From positions 45,547,559 through 45,611,558 of the forward strand of contig NC_082686.1 in assembly GCF_949987515.2 (NCBI RefSeq): DNA of 64,000 bases. Reading direction: 5' to 3'. Shown piece after piece: positions 37,301 to 49,378 of this stretch. The notes beneath the pieces are model-generated. The model made no database searches, had not been told where the DNA came from, and saw only the letters and a program-made list of their open reading frames with translations. Source of the DNA: Delphinus delphis (taxonomy: Eukaryota; Chordata; Mammalia; Artiodactyla; Delphinidae). Both the position numbers and the translations under genes were made by a program. Every line of letters starts with the position of its first letter. Positions within the stretch are counted from its first letter, which is position 1.

Positions 37301-38412
37301 TTTATGGATCTTTGCTATTGTTTTCTTTGTTTGTATTTCATTTATTTCTGCTCTGATCTTTATGATTTCTTTCCTTCTGCTAACTTTGGGTTTTGTTTTT
37401 TCTTCTTTCTCTAGTTCCCTTAGGTGTAAGGTTAGATTGTATATTTGAGATTTTTCTTGTTTGTTGAGGTAGGCTTATATAGCTATGAACTTCCCTCTTA
37501 GAATTGCTTTTGCTGCATTCCATAGGTTTTGGATTGTGGTGTTTTCATTATCATTTTTCTCCAGGTATTGTTTGACTTCCTCTTTGATTTCTTCAGTGAT
37601 CTCTTGGTTATTTAGTAACGTATTGTGTAGCCTCCATGTGTTTGTGTTTTTTACGGTTTTTTTCCCTGTAATTGATTTCTAATCTCATAGCGTTGTGGTC
37701 TGAAAAGATGCTTTATATGATTTCAATTTTCTTAAATTTACTGAGGCTTGATTTGTGACCCAAGATGTGATCTATCCTGGAGAATGTTCCGTGCGCACTT
37801 GAGAAGAAAGTGTAATCTGTTGGTTTTGGTTGGAATGTCCTATAAATATCAATTAAATCTTATCTGGTCTATTGTGTCATTTGAAGCTTGTGTTTCCATA
37901 TTAATTTTCTGTTTGGATGATCTGTCCATTGGTGAGGTGTTAAAGTCCCCCACTATTATTGTGTTACTGTCGATTTCCTCTTTTATGGCTGTTAGCACTT
38001 GCCTTATATATTGAGGTGCTCCTGTGTTGGGTGCATATATATTTATAATTGTCATATCTTCTTCTTGGTTTGATCCCTTTATCATTATGTAGTGTCCTTC
38101 CTTGTCTCTTGTAACATTCTTTATTTAAAAGTCTATTTTATATGATATGGGTATTGCTACTGCAGCTTTCTTTTGATTTCCATTTGCATGGAATATCTTC
38201 TTCCATCCCCTCACTTTCAGTCTGAATGTGTCCCTAGGTCTGAAGTGGGTCTCTTGTAGACAGCATGTATATGGGTCTTGTTTTTGTATCCATTCAGCAA
38301 GGCTGTGTCTTTTGGTTGGAGCATTTAATCCATTCACGTTTGAGGTAATTATCGACATGTATGTTCCTATTACCATTTTCTTAATTGTTTTGGGTTTGTT
38401 TTTGTAAGTCAT
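34351..38412 (-). pseudogene. L1 ORF2 remnant, nearly complete but broken
   Basis: Starting at 38412 the frame reads MTYKNKPKTIKKMVIGTYMS and then the endonuclease (ITSNVNGLNAPTKRHSLAEW, CCLQETHFRPRD). The RT region at 35799-36731 contains [20 protein letters not shown] and the catalytic [14 protein letters not shown]. The C-terminus at 34351-34914 holds [18 protein letters not shown], a CCHC-like motif. Total length without the SINE is about 3.84 kb (about 1280 codons), matching intact L1 ORF2. At least five frame changes or stops separate the open pieces, and a SINE is inserted at 36543. Confidence 0.88.
36543..36750 (-). mobile_element. CHR-type SINE inserted in L1 ORF2, with perfect duplication
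   Basis: The minus strand begins gggcttccttggtggcgcag and ends with a (caa)n tail. A 13-bp target duplication, tgttggggatttt, flanks it exactly (36530-36542 and 36751-36763), and this text occurs once in intact L1 copies. It is therefore younger than the L1 it sits in. Confidence 0.92.
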
Positions 38413-38434
38413 TTTCTTCTCTTGTGTTTCCCTC

Positions 38435-39322
38435 TTAGAGAAGTTCCTTTAGCATTTGTTTTATAGCTGGTTTGGTGGTGCTGAATTCTCTTAGCTTTTG
38501 CTTGTCTGTAAAGCTTTTGATTTCTCCATTGAATCTGAATGAGATCCTTGCCGGGTAGAGTAATCTTGGTTGTAGGTTCTTCCCTTTCATCACTTTAAGC
38601 ATATCATGCCACTCCCTTCTGGCTTGTAGAGTTTCTGCTGAGAAATCAGCTCTTAACCTTATGGGAGTTCCCTTGTATGTTATTTGTCATTTTTCCCTTG
38701 CTGCTTTCAATAATTTTTCTTTGTCTTTAAGTTTTGCCAGTTTTATTACTATGTTTCTCGGCATGTTTCTTCTTGGGTTTATCCTGTATGGGAATCTCTG
38801 CACTTCCTGGACTTGGGTGGCTATTTCCTTTCCCATGTTAGGGAAGTTTTCAACTATAATCTTTTCAAATATTTTCTCGGGTCCTTTCTCTCTCTCTTCT
38901 CCTTCTGGGACCCCTATAATGCAAATGTTGTTGCGTTTATTGTTGTCCCACAGGTCTCTTAGGCTGTCTTCATTTCTTTTCATTCTTTTTTCTTTATTCT
39001 GTTCCACAGCAGTGAATTCCACCATTCTGTCTTAGAGGTCACTTATCCGTTCTTCTGCCTCAGTTATTCTGCTATTGATTCCTTCTAGTGTATTTTTCAT
39101 TTCAGTTATTGTGTTGTTCATTTCTGTTTTTTTGTTCTTTAATTCTTCTACATTTTTGTTAAATATTTCTTACATCTTCTTGATCTTTGCCTCCATTCTT
39201 TTTCCGAGGTCCTGGATCATCTTCACTATCATTATTCAGAATTCTTTTTCTGGAAGGTTGCCTATCTCCACTTCATTTAGTTGTTTTTCTGGGGTTTTAT
39301 CTTGTTCCTTCATTTGGGACAT
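38435..39322 (-). pseudogene. L1 ORF1 remnant
   Basis: The start codon at 39322 opens MSQMKEQDKTPEKQLNEVEI-like text, matching the ORF1 start at 10364. The RRM and C-terminal domain is readable at 38687-39025 (NNICIIGVPEGEEREKGPEK, RNIVIKLAKLKDKEKLLKAA). The end reads KSFTDKQKLREFSTTKP and stops at 38435. The span of 888 nt equals 295 codons plus stop, but internal stops and frameshifts break it. Confidence 0.82.
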
Positions 39323-40237
39323 AGCCCTCTGCCTTTTCATCTTGTCTGTCTTTCTGTGAATGTGGTTTTTGTTCCACAGGCTGCAGAACTGTAGTTCTTC
39401 TTGCTTCTGCTGTCTGCCCTCTCGTGGATAGGCTATCTAAGGCTTGTGCAAGTTTCCTGATGGGAGGGACTGGTGGTGGGTAGAGCTGGCTGTTGCTTTG
39501 GTGGGCAGAGCTCAGTAAAACTTTAATGCACTTGTCTGCTGATGAGTGGGGCTTGGTTCCCTCCCTGTTGCTTGTTTGGCCTGAGGCGACGCACCACTGG
39601 AGCCTACCTGGGCTCTTTGGTGAGGCTAATGGCAGACTCTGGGAGGATTCACGCCAAGAAGTACTTCCCAGAACTTCTGCTGCCAGTGCCCTTGTCCTCA
39701 TGGTGAGACACAGCCACCCCCCGCCTCTGCAGGAGAGCCTCCAACACTAGCAGGTAGGTCTGGTTCAGTCTCCTATGGGGTCACTGCTCCTTCCCCTGGG
39801 TCCCAATGTGAACACTACTTTGTGTGTGCCCTCCAAGAGTGGAGTCTCTGTTTCCCCCAGTCCTGTTGAAGTCCTGCAATCAAATCCCGCTAGCCTTCAA
39901 AGTCTTGATTCTCTAGGAATTCCTCCTCCCATTGCCGGACCCCCAGATTGGGAAGCCTGACGTGGGGCTCAGAACCTTCACTCCAGTGGCTGGACTTCTG
40001 TGATATAAGTGCTCTCCAGTTTGTGAGTCACTCATGCAGCAGTTATGGGATTTGATTTTATTGTGTTTTTGTCCCTCCTACCATCTCACTGTGGCTTCTC
40101 CTTTGTCTTTGGGTGTGGCGTATCTTTGTTGGTGAGTTCCAGTGTCTTCCTGTAGATGATTCTTCAGCAGTTAGTTGTGATTCTGGTGTTCTTGCAAGAG
40201 GGAGTGAGAGCATATCCTTCTACACCGCCATCTTGAA
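39323..40237 (-). promoter_or_regulatory. L1 5'UTR with YY1-like site at the 5' end
   Basis: This 0.9-kb sequence upstream of ORF1 is moderately GC-rich and has no CpG-island density. Near its 5' end the minus strand reads caagatggcggtgtag, which matches the YY1 core that positions transcription start in human L1. Weak remnants of the ctggtgggcagagc monomer motif are at about 39470-39560. Confidence 0.7.
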
Positions 40238-40412
40238 ACAATCCTCTATTTGTACTCATTCTTCAATCCAACTCAAGTTCTCAAATCAATAATGAGTCCT
40301 ACAAAATTTGAGACATCCCTTTTTCATTTTCCTGTGACTCATACTTCTTTCTTCCTGGCAGTTTGTTGGGGTGGGGGTACGAGGAGGAACTCTCCAAAAT
40401 CCGGAACTCCAC
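40238..40412. other. Non-L1 segment between L1 5' end and duplication
   Basis: About 175 bp, beginning aatcctctatttgtactcat, that matches neither the L1 5'UTR of other copies nor the host L1. It is inside the target-site duplication, so it entered with the L1. Confidence 0.6.
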
Positions 40413-41185
40413 ACCGAGAAGACAATAATTTTAAATGTGCATTCACCTAAAAAACATCTTCAAAATACTTGAAGAAAAATTGACAGAGCTGAAAGAAATA
40501 GATCCACGGTAATAGTTGGTACTTCAACACATCTCTGTTAATAAGTGATAGAACCTGTAAACAGATGATCAGCAAGGTTATAAATGTCATCAAACTGCTA
40601 TATTGAAATGACATTTATAGAACAACACTCAATCCAACAGCATCAGAATAGTACTTTTTTTGAGTGTATAGGGAATGAATCATCAAGATAGACCGTATCC
40701 TAGGTCATAAAACAAACGTTAAGAGACTTAAGACAATTGAAACCATTACAAAGTATGTTCTCTGACCATGAAGGAATTAAATTATAAATCAATGACACAT
40801 TTAAAAATCTCTAAACACTTAGGAATTAAACAACACATTTCTCAACAATCCATAGTTCAAAGAGGATAATTCAAGGGAAATCAGAAAATATTTGTAACCA
40901 AACAAAATGAAAATGCACCATATCAAAATTTCTGGGATGCAACTAACAGCACTCCAAGGGAAATATATAGCATTAAATATATAGCATTAAATTAGAAAGA
41001 AATTATTTCAAGACAATAATCTATGCTTCTATGTTAAGAAAATTGAAAAAGACAAGAAAATTAAACCTAAAGCAAACAGATCAAAAGACATAATAAAGAT
41101 TAGAGAAGAAACCAATGATATTGAAAAACAATAGAGAAAAATCAATGAAACCAAAAGCTGGTTCTTTGGAAGAAATAAACTACCA
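40413..41185 (+). mobile_element. Old L1, sense, ORF2 continuation (right half)
   Basis: Continues from 34123: ttttaaatgtgcattcacct, atagaacaacactcaatcca, ccgtatcctaggtcataaaa and caatgaaaccaaaagctggt are ORF2 endonuclease-to-RT linker text. The match ends near 41185. Confidence 0.75.
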
Positions 41186-42036
41186 TAGCTTTGAAAGGGG
41201 TTCTAGGCCCCTCACATATTCTCTTGTTTTCTGATCCTGATTTAGTTATTAGGTAAATCTCACTACTAGAAATAGAAAACACTTTATATGATAAAATCAG
41301 ATTTTTGATGCAACCATGGGAGATTGAGGGATATTTTTCAAGGCCTTGACCAGCCATGTAAATCGAACTGTTTAGAAGATTGACTTAAGAACTGGAGACA
41401 GATAGTAAACAGCAGCATTGAACTATTTCTTATTCTGTGTTTTTGACAACTTGTTGTGTGTAGATATCTATGTAAATACACTATGTATGTATGTTTGAAT
41501 CAGGACAGATTTAGGACTCTGAGAAGCTAGATAATTTTTCACAAAATTAATTTAAAAGAAGATTCTTTATATTTCTCCTTAGAAATTATAACTTATTAAT
41601 ACAAGTGATACCCTAAAGTTTCATAAAGCATTCATTCTCTGAAAAATACCAATACCTTTTAAGCTGTTAATGAGGTCTCCAAAATGTTTAAAATTTCATG
41701 CTTTTTGTTTCACATATGCACATTTTGGAAATCCTGGATGGTTATATTACAACAGTACTGATAATAAGTTTCATTTTCTGCTGTTAAATAAAGACCAAAT
41801 GACATCATTTTGTACCCTATCCTAATATTTTACAGTAGGGTATGTAAAGAAAAGTGGGAGAATTGAGTAATCACAGTATTCACAATTATATAAACATGGC
41901 AAAATCAAAAGAACTTATCCATTATAATCAATATTCCATTCACTTTGCAAATAAGTATAGTAAGAAGATCCTATCTTTATATGTACCAACTTGCATGAGT
42001 TCATTTAGCCAATCAAAATAAGATATCAGGAATTAA
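41186..42036. other. Intergenic, nothing recognised
   Basis: AT-rich sequence without a named repeat or plausible gene; the minus-strand frame at 41142-41357 has no recognisable domain. Confidence 0.5.
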
Positions 42037-42052
42037 AAATGGGTTCATTGAT

Positions 42053-42240
42053 GGGACTTCCCTGGAGGTCTAGTGGTTAAGACTCTGTGCTCCCAATACA
42101 GGGGGCCCAGGTTCAATCCCTGGTCAGGGAACTAGATCCTGCATCCCACATGCCATAACTAAGAGCCCACATGCTGCAACTAAAAGATCCCACGTGCTGC
42201 AACTAATACCCAACACAGCCAAATAAATAAATAATTTTTT
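42053..42240 (+). mobile_element. CHR-type SINE with 16-bp target duplication
   Basis: It begins gggacttccctggaggtcta and has the B-box region caggttcaatccctggtcag. It ends in ccaaataaataaataatttt. The duplication aaatgggttcattgat is perfect (42037-42052 and 42241-42256). Confidence 0.93.
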
Positions 42241-42359
42241 AAATGGGTTCATTGATAGCAAAGTAAAATAATGAAAATAATACTGAATGCAAATTATGAT
42301 TCATTATGCCAATAATCAAATTGATAACAATTAAAATATGAAGAAGAGATATAATTTCT

Positions 42360-43115
42360 TCTCTCATGTCCCTCTTACAATCCATCAGCAAATCCTGTTT
42401 CAAAAACAAAATCCAGAATCTGACCTCACACCCCCTTCACTAGAATTTCTCTAGTCCATACCACCATAGCCTCCTGTCTGGACCTCTAAATTCACTTCCT
42501 AGTCACTCCACTTCCCTTCTACCTCAACAACAATGTTCTCCCTTCGCAGCAACCAGTGTCATTTTTCTTTTTAAAAAATAGAACATATCACTCTCCTATT
42601 CTGAACCTTCCAGTAGCTCCCCATCACATGTAAAATAAAATCCAAAACTTTACCAGGGCTTACAAGGGTCCCTACCTCATGTGTTCCAGCTACATCTTTA
42701 GTCTCCTTCCCAATAATTTGCTGCACTTCAGCTTATTAGTCCTCAAATGAGCCAAGCCCATTCTCTTCTCAAGACCTTTGCATTTGCTCTTCCCTCTACC
42801 CAGAATACCTTTCCCTGGATCTTTGCATGTCTCACTCCATTTCATTCAAATCACTTCCTCAGAGGTTTCATCTCTAACTATCATATTCAAACCAGCAAAT
42901 TCACCCTCCTCTATTCTCTTCTCCTGCTATATTTTCCTTAAAGCACTTTATCATGACCTGATATTATTATATATATTTCTGTATTCATTGTTGGTCTTTT
43001 ACACTAGAACATAAATTTCACAAGTGCAGGGAATTTATTCACACCTTACATTCCAAGTGCCTAGGACACTGCATGGTATATATTGTGCCCACATTTGTTA
43101 AATGAATGAATATGT
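42360..43115 (+). mobile_element. L2 LINE 3' region, sense
   Basis: L2 ORF2 C-terminal and 3'UTR text is continuous: cctcccgtctgg-like text at 42470, caagacctttgcatttgctc, ccctctacccagaatacctt, aaatcacttcctcagaggtt, acataaatttcacaagtgca and tttgttaaatgaatgaatat. At about 750 bp it is the longest L2 in the window. Confidence 0.75.
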
Positions 43116-43178
43116 AAGCCAATATTATATGTAATTTTTACCTGGTCCACAGATTTTTGGGGGCATATTAAATAAATT

Positions 43179-43195
43179 TGGAATGTTAGTGAAGG
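43179..43195 (+). repeat. Left target-site duplication, 17 bp
   Basis: tggaatgttagtgaagg, repeated exactly at 44323-44339. Confidence 0.93.
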
Positions 43196-44322
43196 GTTTT
43201 TTTTTAATTTTATTGAAGTAGTCTTTATTTTTGTAAAACAGAAAAGAATAAAGAATAAAACAAGCAAAAACACCAATTATCCCTGTACCCAGAGAGTGTT
43301 TGTTAACATAGAGAAAAATTATACATACATAAGATTTTTCAAAAATTAACAGTACAGAAATGTAAATATTAAACAATGTCTCTCTTACCCACCTCCATGG
43401 TTTCCCCCCACCATCTCTCTCCCAAGAGATGTACCTATCACATATTTCTTATGTCCTTACAAAGAAAATAAATTAAATTTTATGGCATATATAGATCCTT
43501 TGAAAATGTATACACCATATTGTTACTCTTTATCTTCCTTTAAAAATAAAATTAATAGTTAACTATACTTACTGGCATTTTCCATTTCATCTCTATTCTT
43601 TTTAATGGCTGCATAGTTCTTTGTTAATATGTACCATTATTTGTCTAATTTGTCCCCTTAAACATCTCCATTTTTTCTACCACTTTTTGTATCATAAGCA
43701 CTGTGGCAATGAATTTTTTTTTCTTTGCTTAGTATTTGTAGATTTTTTTAAGTTTATTTTTTATACAGCAGGTTCTTATTAGTTATCTATTTTATACATA
43801 TTACTGTATATGTCAATCCCAATCTCCCAATTCATCCCACCACCAACACCCCCACTTTCCCCCCTTGGTGTCCATACATTTGTTCTCTACATCTGTGTCC
43901 CTATTTCTGCCTTGCAAACCGGTTCATCTGTACCATTTTTCTAGATTCCACATATATGCGTTAATATACGATATTTGTTTTTCTCTTTCTGACTTACTTC
44001 ACTCTGTATCACAGTCTCTAGTTCCATCCACATTTCTGCAAATGACCCAATTTCGTTCCTTTTTATGGCTGAGTAATACCCCATTGTATATATGTACTAC
44101 ATCTTTATCCATTCGTCTGTCGATGGGCGTTTAGGTTGCTTCCATGACCTGGCTATTGTAAATACTGCTGCAATGAACATTAAGGTGCATGTGTCTTTTT
44201 GAAATTATGGTTTTCTCTGGATATATGCCCAGTAGTGGGATTGCTGGGTCATATGGTAATTCTATTTTTAGTTTTTTAAGCAACCTCCATACTGTTCTCC
44301 ATAGTGGCTGTATCAATTTACA
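43196..44322 (-). mobile_element. 5'-truncated L1 plus ~540-bp 3' extension in one duplication
   Basis: A perfect 17-bp duplication brackets the whole 1127-bp block. On the minus strand it is L1 from the ORF2 C-terminus (44322) to the L1 3' end (about 43739: gaacctgctgtataaaaaat). About 540 bp of non-matching DNA follows, with its own AATAAA (complement of tttatt near 43209) just before a terminal A9 (complement of 43197-43205). The open frame at 44131-44316 ([20 protein letters not shown]) is the ORF2 end. Confidence 0.85.
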
Positions 44323-44401
44323 TGGAATGTTAGTGAAGGTTAATATTTGATTATGTTAGTCTAAATAAAATATTAAATTATTCAGTGATTAGCTATTTTT
44401 A

Positions 44402-44621
44402 TTTTTATTTTTTATTTATTTATTTTTTTGCAGTACGCGGGCCTCTCACTGTTGTGGCCTCTCCCGTTGCAGAGCACAGGCTCCGGACGCGCAGACTCAG
44501 CGGCCATGGCCCACGGGCCCAGCCACTCCGCGGCATGTGGGATCCTCGCAGACCGGGGCATGAACCTGTGTCCCCTGCATCGGCAGGCAGACTCTCAACC
44601 ACTGCGCCACCAGGGAAGCCC
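44402..44621 (-). mobile_element. CHR-type SINE, antisense
   Basis: The minus strand begins gggcttccctggtggcgcag and reads through the A and B boxes to ccgcgtactgcaaaaaaata; the T-rich tail is at 44402-44430. Open frames on both strands here (for example 44385-44649) are SINE text. Confidence 0.9.
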
Positions 44622-47600
44622 AGGACATCATTTTGAAAACATACTTTAAAATGATTCAGGGAATAAAAAAGTTCTTTGTACTATTCTTGTAGTTTTTCAA
44701 TAAGTATGAAATAATTTCAAAATAAAAATTATCTTTACATAAAAATAATTTTATACAAAACAGTAATATAGAGTAAGTGGCATTTTACATAAGAAGAACC
44801 AGAATAGAATATAGTAGATTTGAATAATTAATTTTCAAAAAAGAAAGTCTAAAATTGTATAACATAAAAATCAACGGCCTGAATATGTTGACAACTGCAA
44901 ACAGTATGGGAAATGTGAATATATTTATTATATGAGTTATAGATCTCTTGAAATTTGTAGATATACTATTAGACAATACAGCACTGCTGCCAATTTTTAG
45001 AGGAAAAAAAACACTTTAACCACTAATCATAAACATGGACCAGGTGACTTCCTGGATTTCACAACAGAAATAATAACAACCTGACAAGTTAGAGTGAATT
45101 CAGTGAGAAAGGCAATTTACAAGAATGCCAAACAAATGTCAAACTGTTTTGGTTCTTGTATACACTTGATTTTGGTCCTAAATTAGATATTTGGTTAGTA
45201 GTAAGACTTCTCCATCCTGATTTACTGGTCTAACCTGTCTCAGTCAGTAATTGGCAGATATAACTCAGATTATGTAAATCGAGTTAGGATCAGTGCAGCA
45301 GTTTCTCTGCTTGCATATTTCTCATACTTTATTATTGTCGTCTACTTTTTAATTATGCTATTATTTTAAAGAATGAAGCAAGTAGTTCACTTAAAGGTAG
45401 TTTCATATTAACATACCAAAGCCCTTGAATATCCTTATGTTATACATATTATTTGATGATTCACAATGTAGTAGCACCCACTGACTGTAATGTCTCCTCA
45501 CCAAATCAGATAGCAGATATTAATTATATGTCTATATGTCTATTGTATGCACTCCTGTTGGGCTTTGATACTGCTTTCTGACAAGTGTGACATTTCTAAT
45601 ATAAATGTTTCAACAGGTGTTTTAACTGGTTGTGGTTGCAGGACTTTCTGATCCATGTTTCTGGAGCCTGATTTGTGAAATCTATCCCTGACCTCAAGTA
45701 CAGCCTGCCCAAGTGATACAGTTAGACACTTTCTTCTCCCCTTTTCCCATGTATGTATTTCTCACTTTTCAAATCTATCACACTGTCCTGTGATTTGTAA
45801 CTGTCACTTAGTTCTGTTCTCCTTTTTTGAGACAATGTCTTGAGGTGGATCACATTCATATTCCAATCGCCAAACGCAGGGCCTGGAACAGGTAGAATGT
45901 TTATTGAACAGGTAGAAGCCCATAAAATAACTTTGTAGATGGAATATTGTTTTTTGGTTTTTCTTAATATATATTCCTCCCACCAACTTTCCTAATCGAG
46001 TTTGAGGCAGCTAACACTAGAAGAATGACTACTAGGTCAGTGATCTTGATTTAGGCTCTATCTAGATCTTTATTTCAGAATTTTCCATTTTCTTATTTTT
46101 TGTTTTGTTTTTCTGAAATGTAGACTGATTAATAAACTTTTCAGTAAATACTTAATTTTTAAAAATTTCTCTGTCTACCTTCCTTACCTACTAAGGAAGA
46201 GTTTTCCAGTAGCTACTTTTTAAATTTTATTAAAAGATGCTTTTTATTTCTAACCTAGATTGTGTTTTATTTAAGCTGCAGAGACTACATATACCTACAG
46301 AATGTCTTTAAGTGGTAGGAAAAACTAGAATGAAAGTGGCAGAATTTAAGATGAGTAAGTTAATTTCCATTCCCCTCAGACTGCATATGGTTTATAAAGT
46401 TGTGGTGTGGTCAGCTCTTTCATTTGATGATGTACATGACTGATCATTTGAAGTGGAGTTCCTGTTGAACCAGATAGAAATGGAATCATCATTTCTGGAG
46501 TTACTTAAATTAAGACCAACTGTGAAATTGATAAAAAACAATTTGTTCATTTGATTGTCTTCCAGACTTGATAATTCAAAGTCATATGTCAATATATTCA
46601 CCTGTAGGAGAAATAAACCAAATGACTTATGATGGAAACTGACTACCCAAAAGTACTTATTTGGAGAGTTGGAAGAAAGAAAAGTAAAGTAGAAGATAGG
46701 ATGTAGAAATGAATGAAACTTAAGAATGGTTGTTAATATGAAATCAATTATAAGAATTACCTTTTTACTTTGATACTGGAGTCAAAATATTCCTATTGTA
46801 ACTTCTTCTGTTTTACCTTTTTTTCATAGGTAACTCCTTTTACTATTTACCAATGAAAAGTTGATTGGAAGAGGTGAGGAAGGAATTCAGTTGCTAACAC
46901 AGACTGATGGAAATATTTGATGTAGGCTGCTTTTGTTCATTATTTGCAAAACCAATTAAGTTACAGTTTGATAAATTTTTAGAAATTTTTCATAATGAAA
47001 GTGGAGGCATTGAGAATGTACTTACTTCATTTCTAAAAAATCAAAATTGTATCCTCTGTAGTAACACTTGATTTTATAAGCTCCATATGGATTTTTAACT
47101 ACATTTAGCAATCTTTTTAAGTGAAATTTCATGAAATTTGTTAATGATATTATTACTTCATAACGGACTATGTAAGATTTCCATAGGTAAGTATCAGTAC
47201 TTCATCACTCCAGATTATAAACAAAGTGAATAAACATCTAGTCCATTCTATACAAAGAAAATTCATGTAAAGGAAATGATGCTAATCTCAATTTTAGATT
47301 AGGTAAAGTCCGCATTTGAAAACTGTGGCTTATCTTACGTGACAGCATGTATCATTTCCAGCTGCTTTCTCTCTCTAATCAAAACATTTGCTCACAATAA
47401 CAGCTGCCTCTATGCCTTGCTTTTAAACCATTTGCAGCAAATCAAACTGGGAGCATGTCCATAGTAAGAAAACTCAGGATTCTGGGATATGTCTGTTCTC
47501 CAACTTCAAAATAAAAACAACAAGAAAGCTAATTCACAAACCAATTATCTTTTTCCTCTGAAGCTTTGTTTCATGAGCCCTAATAAACAAAATTTACAAT

Positions 47601-49216
47601 AAACACTAAAATAGTACAGTCCAGAAATTTATAAACAATTGTTCTTTTCAAAATAAATCCATTTAAAATTGTATATCAGATATGTACAATACAGTGCATA
47701 ACTTCTGTACTCATCAATTATTTTGAGAAAACAATATAGGAACTGAGTTTTGCAAATAATAGTAAATTATTCTTCTCAGCCATTATCTGTGTCATCTGTA
47801 TGAAGCTGCATTACTAAAAGTTAATAGTCTACATATCACTTTATATTAGAGATAGCTTTTGACTCAAACAAAAGATATATCAAACTGAATTGGTATGAAT
47901 AACTATTTTGGAATAGATTTTATAATCTATGTTTGCCAAAGAAATCCTTCTTCTATTTATATACCCTTTAGAATACAATGGTTTGGTATTAGCAAATTTT
48001 GCACTGTTTTAGATGAAAATATTTGTTAATGTTATAATTTTTTAAAGCATTCATTTCTCTTCATAAGTATCATCATCAATTTCAAGGGAAGAAAAGTAAA
48101 TATAATTTAGGTCAGACTAACACATCTTAATTTAAGCATTAAAAGATGTGTGTTTGAAAGATGTCAATCTCCACATGTTCTGGAAATAAAAACCAGACAA
48201 ACAATACAACAGAACTTCATGCATCCCATAGAAATCTGAATAACCAATTACTTAAAATTTTACCATCTGCTCTCATTGAAGCAGCAAGACTGAGACATTT
48301 TCCCGTGTTACAAACCATGATAATTAGAATGTAACAGAATGAGAAATGCTAACATCATTTTCCCCCCTTCCTTATTTGCTGTTGTGTTTCTTAATGAAAA
48401 CCTGGGCTATACAAAGGAAAGGGGAGGACGTTCCCCCGCCCCATCTCCTAACTGAGGGCTTATACCAAGCAATAGCTTTCTACTGCCCTGGGCAGCGTGA
48501 CATTGCCTCATTTGGCCAGCTATTATTCTAGGAGGCAGCTAGTGAAGTGCCCCGATCCATCTGCTTGCTTTTCATGGACTGGTGCTTTCCTTGATGTTGA
48601 CAGCTGTCTTAGTATTCCTGGGCCACCTGCCACATAGTAAATACTGTGCTCCAACATATATACAGAAGCTTATCCCTCTGGTGGACTTTTTAGAACAAAA
48701 AGCTTAACATTTCTAAACTACACTTGCATCTTTGTTGAAATGCTTCAGAGTCAGCACTTTGTCTTTTCTCATACTTTTGAGGAATACAGTGCTTGTGCAT
48801 TGGGAATGGTAGTTCAGTTACAGTGTGATGAACTTCAGCTTTTCTCAAACATCAAATAAGTATTGAATTGCAGACCTTTTGTGGAAGTCACGGTGGTCAC
48901 AGGAGGCAGAGGGGAAAAAAGTTATCTCCTCTAGTGAGCCTTCCTGGAACCTTTTAGACTAAGTTGGGGTCCATCCTATTTATACCCATAGAAAGATTTT
49001 CCCTGTCCTACCTGCTTTGCTCCTCCGTTTACCCCATCAGACTTGCTCCTTGAGGGAAAGCACTGGTTTTTATTCATCACTGTATCTCTAAGAATGAGTG
49101 TGTATCTGACACATGGTTGGCACTCAAGGACAGACCAAGGTTTTAAGGTACGTGAAGATTTTTGCAATTTCTCTTTAAAGAGAAAGATTTAAAATTAAAA
49201 ATAAAAATTAGATATA
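44622..49216. other. Intergenic, 4.6 kb without identified features
   Basis: AT-rich, non-repetitive-looking DNA; I see no gene, named repeat or tandem array. Short open frames (for example 46392-46601 and 48346-48531) have no recognisable domains. Confidence 0.5.
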
Positions 49217-49228
49217 AAAGTGAATGAA

Positions 49229-49366
49229 GCCGCAACTACTGAAGCCCATGTGCCTAGAGCCCGTGCACCGCAACAAAGAGTAGCCCATGCTCGCCGCAAC
49301 TAGAGAAAGCCCGTGAGCAGCAACGAAGACCCAATGCAGCCAAAAATAAATAAGTAAAAATTTTTT
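49229..49366 (+). mobile_element. 5'-truncated CHR-type SINE with 12-bp duplication
   Basis: Only the body and tail are present (gccgcaactactgaagccca to ccaaaaataaataagtaaaa), matching the 3' half of the copy at 32381-32720. The duplication aaagtgaatgaa is exact (49217-49228 and 49367-49378). Confidence 0.9.
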
Positions 49367-49378
49367 AAAGTGAATGAA

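Larger units (their letters stand above)
34124..40412 (-). mobile_element. Full-length L1, antisense, with a SINE inside and extra 5' flank
   Basis: The minus strand carries a 5' end with caagatggcggtgtag, a 0.9-kb 5'UTR, ORF1, ORF2 and a 3'UTR ending in an A-rich tail (complement of atttttttgttttgtttgta). The target-site duplication at 34109-34123 and 40413-40427 lies inside an older sense L1, whose text rejoins cleanly when the insert is removed. The recognisable L1 5' end is at about 40237, leaving about 175 bp (40238-40412) of non-L1 sequence inside the duplication. Both ORFs are interrupted and ORF2 is split by a SINE, so this copy cannot move. Confidence 0.85.
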
